A stretch of 45,076 nt of DNA from Brasilonema sp. UFV-L1 (GCF_012912105.1 NZ_QMEA01000040.1:1-45076), one strand, 5' to 3'. Shown: positions 24,431 through 34,047, numbered from the stretch's first letter. The notes: a model not told the origin generated them from the letters alone. Numbers and translations: made by a program.

Positions 24431-25843
24431 ATGAATGTTGAAGAAGCAATAGCAATTCTAGATACATTTCTCGAACAACGCTTAAATAATCTACAGGAGG
24501 TCGTATTTCGCAAAGCTTGGGAAGGGCAAACTTACCAAGAGATGGCAGAAGGCGCTGGTTATGACGCCAACTATGTCAAGGATGTGGGTTCTAAGTTGTG
24601 GAAGTTACTTTCACAAGCCTTAGAGGAAGAGGTGACAAAAAGTAATTTTCGGTCAGTTCTCAGGCGGCGAGCAGAACGTGCAAAGCTTGACCAGCAGTCA
24701 GCTAGAAAGCAGGAACTTGGGGTTTCCTCAGAAAATAGGGGGAATGGAGGGTTTCCTCAAGTGGCGAGGATCCAGGAAATTCGAGAATCTCCACTTCCTA
24801 ATCCTGACTTTATAGAAACTCCTGGTGGTCCCGTACCACTCAATTCTTTTTTCTACATTGAGCGCACCCCAATTGAAGAACAGACTTATACTGAGATCAG
24901 TAAACCAGGAAGCCTGATCCGGATTAGAGCACCTCGGCAGATGGGGAAAACCTCTCTAATGTACCGAATCCTGACTTATGCCAGACAAACCGGAGACTTA
25001 CACACTGTACAGATCAGTTTTCAATTGGCAGATAGTCAAGTTTTTACAAGTTTGGACAAATTTTTAAGGTGGTTTTGTGCTAACGTCAGTCGCCAGTTGA
25101 ACATAGAGCCAAGGCTAGATGATTTTTGGGATGAGGATATTGGCTCTAAAGTCAGCTGTACATTGTATTTCCAAGAGTACTTACTCCAGCAAATTGCCTC
25201 TCCAGTCGTCTTGGCTTTGGATGAAGTCAATCGGATTTTCGAGTATCCAGATATCTCAAGAGACTTTTTACCATTACTTCGCTCTTGGTATGAGGAAGCA
25301 GCCGACGTACTCGAAATATGGCAAAAACTTCGATTAATTGTTGTCCATGCAACTGAAGCTTATATTCCGTTAGATATCAATCAATCTCCTTTTAATGTTG
25401 GGCTGTCGATTCGATTACCAGAATTTAATTTAGAGCAGGTGCAGGATTTAGCAGTGCGTCATGGCTTGGATTGGGCAAAAGGCGAGTTGGGTGCTAAACA
25501 ATTAACTCCTCTCATTTCTATGATAGGCGGTCATCCCTACCTGGTGCGTCTCGCACTTTATCACTTGGGACGTGGGGATGTTACCCTAGACCAGCTCTTG
25601 CAAGAGGCTCCCACCATTGCTGGAATTTATAGCAATTACCTGCGGCGTCACTTAGCAAATCTTCAAGAACACCCCAAACTGGCAGAAGCACTCAAACGGG
25701 TTGTCACCACTTCCGCAAGTGTGCAATTAGAAGCAATTACTGCTTATAAATTAGAAAGCATGGGTTTGGTGAAGCTTGAAGGGAATCAGGCAATATCGAG
25801 TTGTGAATTATATCGACTCTATTTCCGTGAACAATTGGGCTAA
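24431..25843 (+). CDS. AAA-like signalling ATPase with N-terminal HTH-like domain
   Basis: This 470-aa STAND-type ATPase has two parts. Residues 1-85 (MNVEEAIAILDTFLEQRLNN, YQEMAEGAGYDANYVKDVGS) match the helix-turn-helix-like N-terminal domain found on vWA-MoxR-associated proteins. Residues 130-470 form the AAA-like (PF14516-type) module: GGPVPLNSFFYIERTP, Walker A APRQMGKTS at 167-175, Walker B VVLALDEV at 259-266, and a GGHPYLVRLALYHL segment. No effector domain is fused. Such proteins sit in uncharacterised cyanobacterial signalling or conflict systems. The start lies right behind a terminator, without a Shine-Dalgarno. A second AAA-like gene follows 273 nt downstream. Confidence 0.85.
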   Translation: MNVEEAIAILDTFLEQRLNNLQEVVFRKAWEGQTYQEMAEGAGYDANYVKDVGSKLWKLLSQALEEEVTKSNFRSVLRRRAERAKLDQQSARKQELGVSSENRGNGGFPQVARIQEIRESPLPNPDFIETPGGPVPLNSFFYIERTPIEEQTYTEISKPGSLIRIRAPRQMGKTSLMYRILTYARQTGDLHTVQISFQLADSQVFTSLDKFLRWFCANVSRQLNIEPRLDDFWDEDIGSKVSCTLYFQEYLLQQIASPVVLALDEVNRIFEYPDISRDFLPLLRSWYEEAADVLEIWQKLRLIVVHATEAYIPLDINQSPFNVGLSIRLPEFNLEQVQDLAVRHGLDWAKGELGAKQLTPLISMIGGHPYLVRLALYHLGRGDVTLDQLLQEAPTIAGIYSNYLRRHLANLQEHPKLAEALKRVVTTSASVQLEAITAYKLESMGLVKLEGNQAISSCELYRLYFREQLG

Positions 25844-25857
25844 GAGGTAAAATTTTT

Positions 25858-25892
25858 AAAATTCAAAATTCAAAATTCAAAATTCAAAATTC
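25858..25892. repeat. Heptanucleotide tandem repeat (AAAATTC)x5
   Basis: Five exact AAAATTC copies lie 15 nt after the first AAA gene. Short tandemly repeated heptamers of this type are typical of heterocystous cyanobacteria. A partial copy occurs near 11455-11470. Confidence 0.9.
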
Positions 25893-26116
25893 AAACTAGA
25901 ACAAAATTCAATACGGTTGGTGTTAAGAAAAATTGTAGCTTGGGTTAAGCACAGCGCCATCCAAGAAAACCAAGGTAGATATTGAGTTTCGTTCCAAGGG
26001 TTCAACCTGTATAGTTTTAGGTTTTTTACCCTAATAGTAACCGTATTGGCAGAAAATCAGTGAAGCGTAAATCGTTTAGCCTTTAGCAATATGTACTTCT
26101 TTTATAGTGACAGTTT

Positions 26117-27715
26117 ATGAGCAAGTACGAATATCAAGTTGGCGGAAGTCTCAAAACCGATGCTCCTTGCTATGTGGAGCGCCAAGCAGATGTTGAACTT
26201 TATAATGCTTTGCTCAGGGGAGAGTTTTGTTTTGTGTTTAGCTCCCGGCAAATGGGCAAGTCTAGCTTACGTTTACGCACAAAATATCGATTAGAACAAG
26301 CAGGTTTTAGCTGTGCTTCTATTGATATGACTCGCATTGCTAGCTCAAATATGAACCCTACTCAGTGGTATAAAGGGATAGTTGTTGATTTATTGAGAAG
26401 TTTCAATATTTTTGGAGAAGTTAATATCAAAAATTGGTGGAGTGAGCGAGAAGATTTATCTCCACTCCAGAGATTGAGTCAGTTTATTGAAGATATTTTA
26501 TTAGTCCGAATTCAGAGCGAAAAAATATTTATTTTTGTGGATGAGATTGATAGTGTTCTCAGCTTGAATTTTTCAGTAGGTAATTTTTTTGCTCTGATTC
26601 GATCTTGTTATAATCAACGTGCAGAAAATCCAGAATACAATCGTCTGACTTGGGCACTATTTGGAGTGGCAACGCCCTCAGATTTAATTAGTGATCCAAC
26701 TTCTACCCCATTTAATATTGGTAAATCTATTGATTTACAAGGTTTTAATTTATCAGAAATTCAGCCACTTGCTGCAGGGTTAGAAGGTAAAGTAGCTAAT
26801 CCAATGGCAGTCCTTAAGGAAATTTTGGCATGGACAAGTGGTCAGCCGTTTCTCACTCAAAAACTGTGTCGTCTTGTAGTGCAGGAAAGAAACTCCGAGA
26901 GCAAAAATTTACAGGAGTTTGGAAACCAGGAAACTAATGAGCGTTACAAATTAGATTACCATTTACCTATTGTTAATTATCATCTCATCAGTTTTTATTA
27001 CCAATTTCCACCGTTCGTTTTAGAAAAGTTGGTGCAAACCCATGTGATTGAAAATTGGGAAGCGAATGATGAGCCAGAGCATTTAAAAACTATTCGCGAT
27101 CGGCTTTGCCGCTGCGCTGCGCGCAATCGCCTACTGCGAAACGAGCAACATGCTGGTGGGTTACTGCAACTCTATCAAAAAATCTTACAAGGAGTTGAGG
27201 TATCAACAGATGACTCTAGAGAGCAAATCGAATTGCTGTTATCTGGGTTGGTAGATAAGCAGCAAGGACAACTGAAAGTAAAAAACCGCATTTATCAAGA
27301 GATTTTTAACCAAGCATGGATAGAAAAACAATTAGCAAAATTACGACCCTACGCCCAAGCATTAGATGCTTGGATAACCTCAGAGTGTCGTGACTCTTCA
27401 CAGTTACTACGTGGACAAGCTTTGCATGAAGCGCAAGCTTGGTCTATTGGTAAAAACCTAAGCACTTTAGATTATCAGTTTTTAGCAGCAAGTCAAGAAT
27501 TTGATCGGCACGAAGTTGAGACAAGGTTGGAGGTGGAACGTAAAAAAGAAGTGGAAGCCCGACTGATTCAAGAACAAAAAGTTGCCAGACTCCAAAGATT
27601 ATTATTAGGTGCAGTCAGTTTAGCATTAGTGATGACTCTGAGTTTGGGAGTCACAACTTTTTTCTTGTACCGCAAAGCTGCTGAGCAAACTCAAAGCAAT
27701 TGCTTCTTTTTTTGA
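26117..27715 (+). CDS. AAA-like ATPase with C-terminal membrane helix, probably truncated
   Basis: This 532-aa protein starts with a classic AAA-like module: [21 protein letters not shown], Walker [10 protein letters not shown] (42-50), Walker [11 protein letters not shown] (137-146), [14 protein letters not shown] charged region ending in a coiled coil ([18 protein letters not shown]) follows, then one membrane helix [20 protein letters not shown]. The end [14 protein letters not shown] is odd. In relatives this point usually leads into a long output region such as WD40 repeats, and another frame here reads [11 protein letters not shown], so a frameshift or truncation is likely. A 27-nt palindrome insertion at about 27102-27128 adds CRCAARNRL-type residues in frame. 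The substrate-binding lipoprotein gene starts 18 nt downstream. Confidence 0.82.
   Translation: MSKYEYQVGGSLKTDAPCYVERQADVELYNALLRGEFCFVFSSRQMGKSSLRLRTKYRLEQAGFSCASIDMTRIASSNMNPTQWYKGIVVDLLRSFNIFGEVNIKNWWSEREDLSPLQRLSQFIEDILLVRIQSEKIFIFVDEIDSVLSLNFSVGNFFALIRSCYNQRAENPEYNRLTWALFGVATPSDLISDPTSTPFNIGKSIDLQGFNLSEIQPLAAGLEGKVANPMAVLKEILAWTSGQPFLTQKLCRLVVQERNSESKNLQEFGNQETNERYKLDYHLPIVNYHLISFYYQFPPFVLEKLVQTHVIENWEANDEPEHLKTIRDRLCRCAARNRLLRNEQHAGGLLQLYQKILQGVEVSTDDSREQIELLLSGLVDKQQGQLKVKNRIYQEIFNQAWIEKQLAKLRPYAQALDAWITSECRDSSQLLRGQALHEAQAWSIGKNLSTLDYQFLAASQEFDRHEVETRLEVERKKEVEARLIQEQKVARLQRLLLGAVSLALVMTLSLGVTTFFLYRKAAEQTQSNCFFF
27102..27128. repeat. 27-nt palindromic insertion inside the AAA-like gene
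   Basis: The codons read CGC GAT CGG CTT TGC CGC TGC GCT GCG CGC AAT CGC CTA CTG, where the family pattern RDRLLRNEQ would need only CGC GAT CGC CTA CTG. The extra 27 nt keep the frame, split a HIP1-like CGCGATCGCC and contain a GCCGCTGCGCTGCGCGC palindrome. The exact edges are ambiguous by a few bases. Confidence 0.65.
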
Positions 27716-27733
27716 CGCAATATATGGATAACT

Positions 27734-29182
27734 ATGGATAAGTTCTATCTAGCAGCTAAGTACAACACTGTAGTGTCAAGGCGAACCAGTTATCGCTTAA
27801 AGTTGAGTCTTTGCTATGCATTTATAGGATTACTCGTTAGCTTAATAGTTGTTGCTTGTGGCGACTCCAAAACAACTTTATCCCCAGTCAATGATTCTTC
27901 TACTAAAAATACAGTGTTAAAGATTTGGTGGGACAAAGGCTATACATTGGAAGAAGATGAAGCGCTACAGCAAGTTGTGAACCGTTGGGAACAACAAACC
28001 GGCAACAAAGTTAAGCTTTCTTTGTATACTAGCGATGAACTCTCACAGAAAGCTCTCAGGGCAATTCAGGCTGGCAATCCGCCTGATATAGTGATGAATG
28101 ACAATGGTGATAGGTTACTGAGTCCGCGTCTGGCTTGGGAAGGCAAACTGGCGAATGTTTCTGATGTTATTGAACCTATCAAGCATCTTTATCCCGAAAC
28201 TATCTTAAAAAGTGTTTATTTTTATAACAACTTAGAGAAACAACGAAGCTATTATGCTATTCCGATTCATCAAGGTATACCTCATATTTTTTACTGGCGG
28301 GATTTACTCAAGCTAGCAGGTAAGAGTGAAAAGGATATTCCTAAAGATTGGGATGCTTTTTGGGAGTTCTGGAAACAAGTGCAGGATAGTCTCTGGACTC
28401 AGCAGAATCAGAAGATTTATGGCATTGGCTTTCCTATGTCAATTGGAGCTGTAGATACCTATGAGATTTTTGAGCAAATTTTAGAAGCCTATGAAGTTCA
28501 GCTTTTAGATTCCCAAGGTCAACTGCGCGTCGATAACCCCAAAGTACGCCAAGGAATTATTGACTGCATAGACTGGTACACTAAATTTTACCGTCAAGGC
28601 TATGTCCCACCAGAGGCTGTCAATTGGCTCAATCCAGACAATAATCGCCAATTGCTCAACCGCTTTGTCGTTATGACTCCCAACAACTCCCTCTCGATTC
28701 CTGGTGCTGTGCGTCAGAATTTTGATACTTACCATAATAAGCTTGGCACAATAGGGTATCCCAATAAACCCAACGGTAAGCCGATGCATTACTTAGCCCT
28801 GGTTAAGCAAGCAGTTGTGTTAGCTGACTCCAAAAATCAGAAGTTAGCTAAGAAGTTTCTCGCATATTTCATCCAACCAGAAATCACAGGAAATTATCTC
28901 AAAGTTGCTGGAGGACGTTTTTCGCCAGTACATAAATTAGTCTGGAAAGATCCCTTTTGGACAAATCCCAAAGATCCTCACATCTGGGCTGTTAGTAAGC
29001 CAATCACTTTGGGACAAACACGCCTATTTTATACCGCCCAAAACCCAGCTTACAGCATAGTTGTAAAGGAGAATATTTGGGGCAAGGCTCTTAATAAAGT
29101 AGTTGTAAATAAGATTTATCCTCAACAAGCGGCTGATGAGGCGATCGCCCACATCAAGCAAATTTTTGAGCAATGGAAGTAA
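27734..29182 (+). CDS. ABC-type extracellular sugar-binding lipoprotein
   Basis: This 482-aa family 1 extracellular solute-binding protein starts with a long N-terminal region and a hydrophobic signal (CYAFIGLLVSLIVVACGDS) with a lipobox Cys. The mature part has VLKIWWDKGYTLEEDEALQQ, RWEQQTGNKVKLSLYTSDEL, GNPPDIVMNDNGD, and a C-terminal LAKKFLAYFIQPE, all typical of sugar or oligosaccharide binders. No permease or ATPase subunit is next to it. It lies 18 nt after the membrane-anchored AAA-like ATPase, so it may act as an external sensor or share a transcript with it. ATG 27734. Confidence 0.85.
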   Translation: MDKFYLAAKYNTVVSRRTSYRLKLSLCYAFIGLLVSLIVVACGDSKTTLSPVNDSSTKNTVLKIWWDKGYTLEEDEALQQVVNRWEQQTGNKVKLSLYTSDELSQKALRAIQAGNPPDIVMNDNGDRLLSPRLAWEGKLANVSDVIEPIKHLYPETILKSVYFYNNLEKQRSYYAIPIHQGIPHIFYWRDLLKLAGKSEKDIPKDWDAFWEFWKQVQDSLWTQQNQKIYGIGFPMSIGAVDTYEIFEQILEAYEVQLLDSQGQLRVDNPKVRQGIIDCIDWYTKFYRQGYVPPEAVNWLNPDNNRQLLNRFVVMTPNNSLSIPGAVRQNFDTYHNKLGTIGYPNKPNGKPMHYLALVKQAVVLADSKNQKLAKKFLAYFIQPEITGNYLKVAGGRFSPVHKLVWKDPFWTNPKDPHIWAVSKPITLGQTRLFYTAQNPAYSIVVKENIWGKALNKVVVNKIYPQQAADEAIAHIKQIFEQWK

Positions 29183-29252
29183 GTGCAAAAAACCGAAGTA
29201 TCTAAATAGGACTTACCAAGGTAAGAATCCATGAATTAACGACCGCAATTTA

Positions 29253-29789
29253 CTATGTTTTTTCCCAAATTTTTAACCTTAACGCTTTGCGTAACTCAAT
29301 GAGCTCATCTCGATGCGCAGTTACTGTTATTTGACTTGAAGAGTGTTGGTCGCTTTGTGCTGCTTCCACCTTCAGCGACACTTTTTCAAGCTTACCAGCT
29401 TTTTTCCAATAAAAAATACCACTTACAGGTGAGAACAGCACCATCCCAAGAAAAACAGTACTTAGATTCGGAAAAAGTATGGACAAAACCAGTGATAGAC
29501 ACAGAAGACCAACAGCCGCTAAGAGTGTTAAAAACACAGCTAAAAACCAGCTAGGTCTAACAATGCCTTCAAAGGTCACTTGGTTTTGTTTCGGATCTAC
29601 CGCTGCTACTCGGTAAAACCGTGTTTGAAAATACTCCTTCAATTGAGACATTAAAGTCGCTTCGTCTTGTTCTGAAACTAGTTGCGTAGTTTCTGTACGG
29701 TCTTTGGTAGAGGCACGAATAAAGAAAAATAGCCCGACCGATAATAAAAAAGTGAGAAGCAAGGTGGATGGTACAGTAGCAGTATCCAT
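29253..29789 (-). CDS. Cofactor assembly of complex C subunit B (CCB-type)
   Basis: This 178-aa membrane protein has an N-terminal helix TLLLTFLLSVGLFFFIRAS, the segment VAAVDPKQNQVTFEGIVRPS, and two further helices (WFLAVFLTLLAAVGLLCLSL, LSTVFLGMVLFSPVSGIFYW). This matches the cyanobacterial family related to CCB2/CCB4 of algae and plants, which help attach heme c-i to cytochrome b6 in the b6f complex. ATG at 29789. Downstream of it (toward lower coordinates) is the substrate-binding gene, convergent. Confidence 0.8.
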   Translation of the reverse strand: MDTATVPSTLLLTFLLSVGLFFFIRASTKDRTETTQLVSEQDEATLMSQLKEYFQTRFYRVAAVDPKQNQVTFEGIVRPSWFLAVFLTLLAAVGLLCLSLVLSILFPNLSTVFLGMVLFSPVSGIFYWKKAGKLEKVSLKVEAAQSDQHSSSQITVTAHRDELIELRKALRLKIWEKT

Positions 29790-29844
29790 AGACTGATATT
29801 ATGAGCGTTTTACAGGAGGTGATTTATTCATTATCAATTATTCG

Positions 29845-30192
29845 TTAACTTATTCTCCCGCTTATGTACTGTTGCCACAAACGAGCTAAGTCCTGTGCTT
29901 GAAATTGCCATTCTGGAGAGACTTGGTACATTCGTCTAGGACGTCCGCGTCCTTCCAGTTTTTTCCAATACCCAGTAATTGCCTTCTGGTCTTCGAGAAA
30001 TTTAATCGCACTGTAAAGCACGGTATCTGAAAGCCGATAGGTTGGATATTCTGTTTCCAGTCGTTGGATCAACTCCGTTCCATAGGATTCGCCTTGTAAT
30101 AAAATATACAATATATAACAAACAGCGAGTTCCTGACAAAGGTAAGTTGGCGGAGGATTTTCAAAGAAGTGATATATATCCTCAAGTTTCAT
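29845..30192 (-). CDS. PadR-family transcriptional regulator
   Basis: This short winged-helix regulator shows TYLCQELAVCYILYILLQGE, SYGTELIQRLE, then YRLSDTVLYSAIKFLEDQKA and GRGRPRRMYQVSPEW, the beta-wing typical of PadR. I start it at ATG 30192 (MKLEDIYHFFENPPPTY, 115 aa). The longer frame from 30234 adds 14 residues of poor quality. The regulated genes are unknown. The CCB-type gene lies just downstream on the same strand, 55 nt away. Confidence 0.88.
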   Translation of the reverse strand: MKLEDIYHFFENPPPTYLCQELAVCYILYILLQGESYGTELIQRLETEYPTYRLSDTVLYSAIKFLEDQKAITGYWKKLEGRGRPRRMYQVSPEWQFQAQDLARLWQQYISGRIS

Positions 30193-30737
30193 GGTTAATG
30201 AATGACTAAAAATGCCTAAAGGTTTAGCTGACAATCTTTTAATTAGTAAAAAATACCACTTAAAAGATTAAGTATATAGCACGACTTAGGCTGGATCACC
30301 AAAGGGCAAAAATAACATGAGACAGATTTCTTCACGCTTATTTATCGTGAAACTGATGCACCAACTTTAGGGATGCAAATTTTTGCATCCCTACCCAAGC
30401 TTCTGACATTATGTTGAGGAGCGATTTAACAACGGCTATGCCGCAATCTTTAGTGTCAAGTAATGCCAAGGGCATGAGGACTGCTTAAGCATAAAATACC
30501 GTCTAAGCAATTTTAAAGGGAAAATGCGGTATTTATGTAAAACTTAATCAAAACTTTGCTAGACAGTAATTATCCTAGAATTTTTGCGTAAAGATTCGGC
30601 AAAATCTCATATTTAATTTCAAGCTTTATGAATAGTGGACACACTCAAAAAAGTGTTAAGTACGGAATTTCTTGACTAAAAATACCCATTACACATTTGC
30701 TAAGTATGATGGTAAATTTATCAAGCCCTCGGCACAA
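30193..30737. other. Intergenic region with a 24-bp palindrome
   Basis: The stretch contains AGGGATGCAAA, TT, TTTGCATCCCT (30369-30392), a perfect 11-bp hairpin of a kind seen repeatedly in cyanobacterial genomes, and a GC-richer repeat-like segment 30420-30490. No gene is visible. The frame upstream of 30738 starting with TTG at 30672 is not convincing. Confidence 0.55.
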
Positions 30738-31322
30738 ATGGTGATCAGTATGTCAGATTCGTCTACACTTCGGGCAATTGCCCAAGTATTTCGCCTTACG
30801 GGATGGGTGAGCTTTTGGATTCAGCTAGTGCTAGGTGTTGTTTCTGGAGTCATTTTGCTGTTTGCAGTCTTTAGTCAGAGAACTGGTAATACAAGCAGTA
30901 ATCCTGGAACCGGACTTGGCGCTTTTTTTGCAGTTGCTGGGCTTATCGCCTTGGGAATAGGGATCTATTTAGCTTTCCGTTACACCAGACTTGGGTTACG
31001 ACTAGAATCTTCAAATCCCAACAACCGCCCGCGCAAGGTTGAAACTATTCAAGTTGTACGCTTTGGGATTATGGTGCATTTGGTGGGAATGCTGCTGACT
31101 CTTTTAGGGGCGCAAACAATTGTCGGGACTCTACTCACAAAATCTTTGACTTTACCACAAGTTGGTGGTGGTGGAGTTTACACCCAAGTTGACCCTAGCC
31201 GGATTATCCAATCTTTGGATATTTTTGTTGTGCAGGCAAACACTAATACGGTGAGCGCTCATTTTGCAGGGCTTGTCGCGTCAATTTGGCTATTTTACCG
31301 GATTTCCAAACCCCAGTCTTAG
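30738..31322 (+). CDS. DUF3611 membrane protein
   Basis: This integral membrane protein of about 194 aa has four hydrophobic segments: FWIQLVLGVVSGVILLFAVF, GLGAFFAVAGLIALGIGIYL, VRFGIMVHLVGMLLTLLGAQ and VSAHFAGLVASIWLFYR. The LTGWVSFWIQLVLGVVSG start matches the cyanobacterial/plastid DUF3611 family. Function unknown. I prefer ATG 30738 or 30750 (MSDSSTLRAIAQ) over the TTG at 30672. Single gene. Confidence 0.82.
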   Translation: MVISMSDSSTLRAIAQVFRLTGWVSFWIQLVLGVVSGVILLFAVFSQRTGNTSSNPGTGLGAFFAVAGLIALGIGIYLAFRYTRLGLRLESSNPNNRPRKVETIQVVRFGIMVHLVGMLLTLLGAQTIVGTLLTKSLTLPQVGGGGVYTQVDPSRIIQSLDIFVVQANTNTVSAHFAGLVASIWLFYRISKPQS

Positions 31323-31424
31323 CGTTATTCCTAAATTGCTCATTATCGACGCAAAGCAAGACAGAGATATGCTCGGAAGCACCTTAAGGTCAGTAGGCAA
31401 CGTAATGAGCATTCTAAGAGACTA

Positions 31425-31477
31425 GGACGCTGCGTATGCAACGCTAACGCTTTAGTCGCCTATGATACGCAGCGTCC
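31425..31477. repeat. Hairpin with 13-bp perfect arms
   Basis: GGACGCTGCGTAT (31425-31437) and ATACGCAGCGTCC (31465-31477) pair perfectly around a 27-nt loop that includes AACGCTAACGCTTTAG. Probably a dispersed palindromic repeat. Confidence 0.6.
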
Positions 31478-31518
31478 CTGATCGCCTGAGTGCCGTGCCG
31501 CAGGCATAGGGTACGATT

Positions 31519-31710
31519 GTGAAAAAATCTCTTTCAACTCGGACACATAAGTGTATTTGTGGCTGCAACTTGCAAAGAGATGTCAATAATGAAGAGCAGC
31601 AACTTTTACTGAGAAAGCAGTATAATTTCAATCAGACAACTCATAATAGTCTAGTTAAGCATTCACAAACAAGTCAACAGACTGTTGGTGGAAGCAAGGC
31701 AGATGATTAA
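31519..31710 (+). pseudogene. tnpB zinc-finger relic
   Basis: The frame begins VKKSLSTRTHKCICGCNLQRDVN, which matches the second zinc-finger half and DRDxNAA region of TnpB proteins. After DVN the resemblance fades. It is preceded by a stop and a GC-rich repeat, so only the C-terminal tip of a transposon nuclease survives here. Confidence 0.55.
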
Positions 31711-31978
31711 AACAGTTATCAGTTATCGGGTATCAGGTTTCAAATTTGAAATCGAATAGTGCGACTACCTTCTCAAACTTACCACTTATGATAGAGGGCT
31801 GAAGACTTTCAACTGAAAAACTGCACAATGTCTCCCACTGTGTACTAATTTAGTGCGCACTTTTGTGCCTGTTGAGGACGATCTGTAATGGTGTTTTCAA
31901 GCCACCAATAATCACCTGTGAACGGTTAATCCTATACTTTAAATTAATGAGGAGACAACTAAAAAAAAACTAAAAAAA

Positions 31979-33901
31979 ATGCAAGCTCTTTTAGAGCAAG
32001 AAACGGCACGACTCAAAGAACTTTACCAGTATGAAGTTCTTGATACTCCTGCTGAACCAGACTTTGATGATTTGACTCAATTAGCAGCGCAAATTTGTCA
32101 AACTCCGGTGGCGTTGATAACCTTGGTAGACGCAAACCGACAGTGGTTCAAATCAATGGTAGGTATGAAAGTAACTACAGCACCGCTTGAGGCTGGTTTC
32201 TGTCCGTTTGTTGTTCAAAAAAGTGATGTATTAATAATCCCTGATACCTTAGCAGATGCAAAGTTTGCTACAAATCCAGTTGTTGTCTCTCCACCTAATG
32301 TTCGTTTTTATACAGGTGTACCACTCATTACCAGCAAAGGTTATGTGATCGGAACACTATGTGTCCTTGATTTTGTACCACGTCTACTCACTCAGCAGCA
32401 AATTGAAGTTCTACAAACCCTAAGCCGCCAAGTGATGGCTCAATTAGATCAGCGGCTTATGGCGAGCCAAATTGCTCGACAAAATGCGGCGTTGTTGGAA
32501 GTCACCAAAGGCATTTCAACAACAATTGGCGAAGCGTTTTTTTACTCTTTGGTACAACATATGACCAAAGCGCTTGGTGTACACTGTGCTTTGATTAGCG
32601 AGTTAAACCAAAATGACCAACAGCAAGCCAGCACCCTCGCTTTCTGCGTTGACAACAAAATAGTCAGCAACTTTAACTATTCCTTAGATAACTCCCCTTG
32701 TAAAGACATTGTTCAAAAACGACAACTTTGCTGCTATCCCCAGGATATCCAATTCCAATTTCCGGGCAATACCTTTCTTATGCAATTGGAAATAGAGAGC
32801 TATCTGGCAGCTCCATTATGTGATAGCGTTGGTCGTTGTTTAGGATTACTAGCGGTGATGGACCAAAAACCGTTGGATGATCTGCATAATGTTGAATTGT
32901 TTGTGTCTATTTTTGCGACTCGCGCTGCAACAGAACTGGAACGTCAGCAAACTGAGTCGGCTCTACAGAGACTAACTCAGCAAGAACGGGAAAGAGCTTT
33001 ACAACTAGAGCAAGCTTTAGAAAAGTTGCAACGTACCCACAGTCAACTAGTGCAGAACGAAAAAATGGTCAGTCTAGGTCAGTTAGTAGCAGGAGTTGCT
33101 CATGAAATCAACAATCCGCTTAACTTTATCTACGGCAATCTTGCCTACGCTAGTGAATATGCAAACGACTTACTCAAGTTAGTTCAACTTTACCAGAAAT
33201 ACTATCCTCATCCAGTCAGTGAAATTCAAGCTGCGCTGACGACAACTGACTTCAATTTCCTTCAGGAAGATCTACCCAAACTCATATCATCAATGATTAT
33301 GGGAGCTGATCGCATCCGTCAGATTGTCTTATTGTTACGCAACTTCTCGCGACTAGACCAAGGCGAAATAACAGCGATGGACATTCATGAAGGTCTTGAT
33401 AATACCCTACTGCTTCTACAAAACCGTTTGAAAGCGACACCGGGATACCTTAACACTGGCATTCAAGTTATCAAAGAGTATGGTAACCTGCCGAATGTGG
33501 AATGTAATGCCGGACAGATTAACCAAGTGTTCATGAATATTTTAACTAATGCAATTGATGCTCTCAGAAGTGCTCAGGAGTCAGCCGTTGAAGCACAGCC
33601 CATTTGTGATCCTAACCCTTGTATTCGGATTCAAACCGCAGTCTTAGACTCTGAGTATATCATTGTCGCCATTACTGATAATGGACCAGGTATGACTGAG
33701 GAAGTTCTTTCTAAATTATTTGAGCCGTTTTTTACAACCAAATCTGTTGGTGCTGGTACAGGTTTAGGAATGTCAATTAGCTACGACATTGTTGAGAAGC
33801 ATGGTGGAGAATTGACTTGCCTTTCAGCACCGGGACAGGGTGCGAAATTCATCATTAAGATGCCGATTCGACAGCCAAATTTAAATTCCTCCGTACTCTA
33901 A
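31979..33901 (+). CDS. GAF-domain sensor histidine kinase
   Basis: This 640-aa soluble kinase has two GAF domains, at about residues 20-155 (VALITLVDANRQWFKSMVG, PLITSKGYVIGTLCVLD) and 175-325 (AAPLCDSVGRCLGLLAVMD). A coiled coil follows (QQERERALQLEQALEKLQ), then an H-box VAHEINNPLNF with His375, and an ATP-binding domain with N-box FMNILTNAIDAL, G1 DNGPGMTEE and G2 GTGLGMSISYDIVEKHGG. It would phosphorylate itself in response to a ligand or chromophore bound by a GAF domain. A canonical bilin-binding Cys is not evident. No response regulator is adjacent. ATG 31979 sits after an A-rich stretch. Confidence 0.92.
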   Translation: MQALLEQETARLKELYQYEVLDTPAEPDFDDLTQLAAQICQTPVALITLVDANRQWFKSMVGMKVTTAPLEAGFCPFVVQKSDVLIIPDTLADAKFATNPVVVSPPNVRFYTGVPLITSKGYVIGTLCVLDFVPRLLTQQQIEVLQTLSRQVMAQLDQRLMASQIARQNAALLEVTKGISTTIGEAFFYSLVQHMTKALGVHCALISELNQNDQQQASTLAFCVDNKIVSNFNYSLDNSPCKDIVQKRQLCCYPQDIQFQFPGNTFLMQLEIESYLAAPLCDSVGRCLGLLAVMDQKPLDDLHNVELFVSIFATRAATELERQQTESALQRLTQQERERALQLEQALEKLQRTHSQLVQNEKMVSLGQLVAGVAHEINNPLNFIYGNLAYASEYANDLLKLVQLYQKYYPHPVSEIQAALTTTDFNFLQEDLPKLISSMIMGADRIRQIVLLLRNFSRLDQGEITAMDIHEGLDNTLLLLQNRLKATPGYLNTGIQVIKEYGNLPNVECNAGQINQVFMNILTNAIDALRSAQESAVEAQPICDPNPCIRIQTAVLDSEYIIVAITDNGPGMTEEVLSKLFEPFFTTKSVGAGTGLGMSISYDIVEKHGGELTCLSAPGQGAKFIIKMPIRQPNLNSSVL

Positions 33902-34047
33902 TGCATTTTAACCTTCACGTCACTTGCTTTCTCCCACAATGCCTGCTTTTGCAGTTGTCACCTCCCGGAAGTACTATATTTATTTTGAAGTGTTAACTAA
34001 AGTGTTAACTGTTAAAAAAATACTACGCCAAAAACTAGGATAAATCT

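Larger units (their letters stand above)
31323..31978. other. Repeat-rich intergenic region
   Basis: It contains a large hairpin (31425-31437 with 31465-31477), a GC-rich dispersed repeat near 31478-31510, and a tnpB zinc-finger relic (31519-31710). The remaining 270 nt before the histidine kinase gene show no gene. Confidence 0.55.

Noticed and set aside
25858-25892. AAAATTC array as a CRISPR
   Set aside because: The units are 7 bp without spacers. It is an ordinary short tandem repeat. No cas gene or repeat-spacer array exists anywhere in the window.
30672-30737. N-terminal extension of the DUF3611 gene from TTG
   Set aside because: The extra 22 residues are unlike the family start. ATG 30738 or 30750 fits better.
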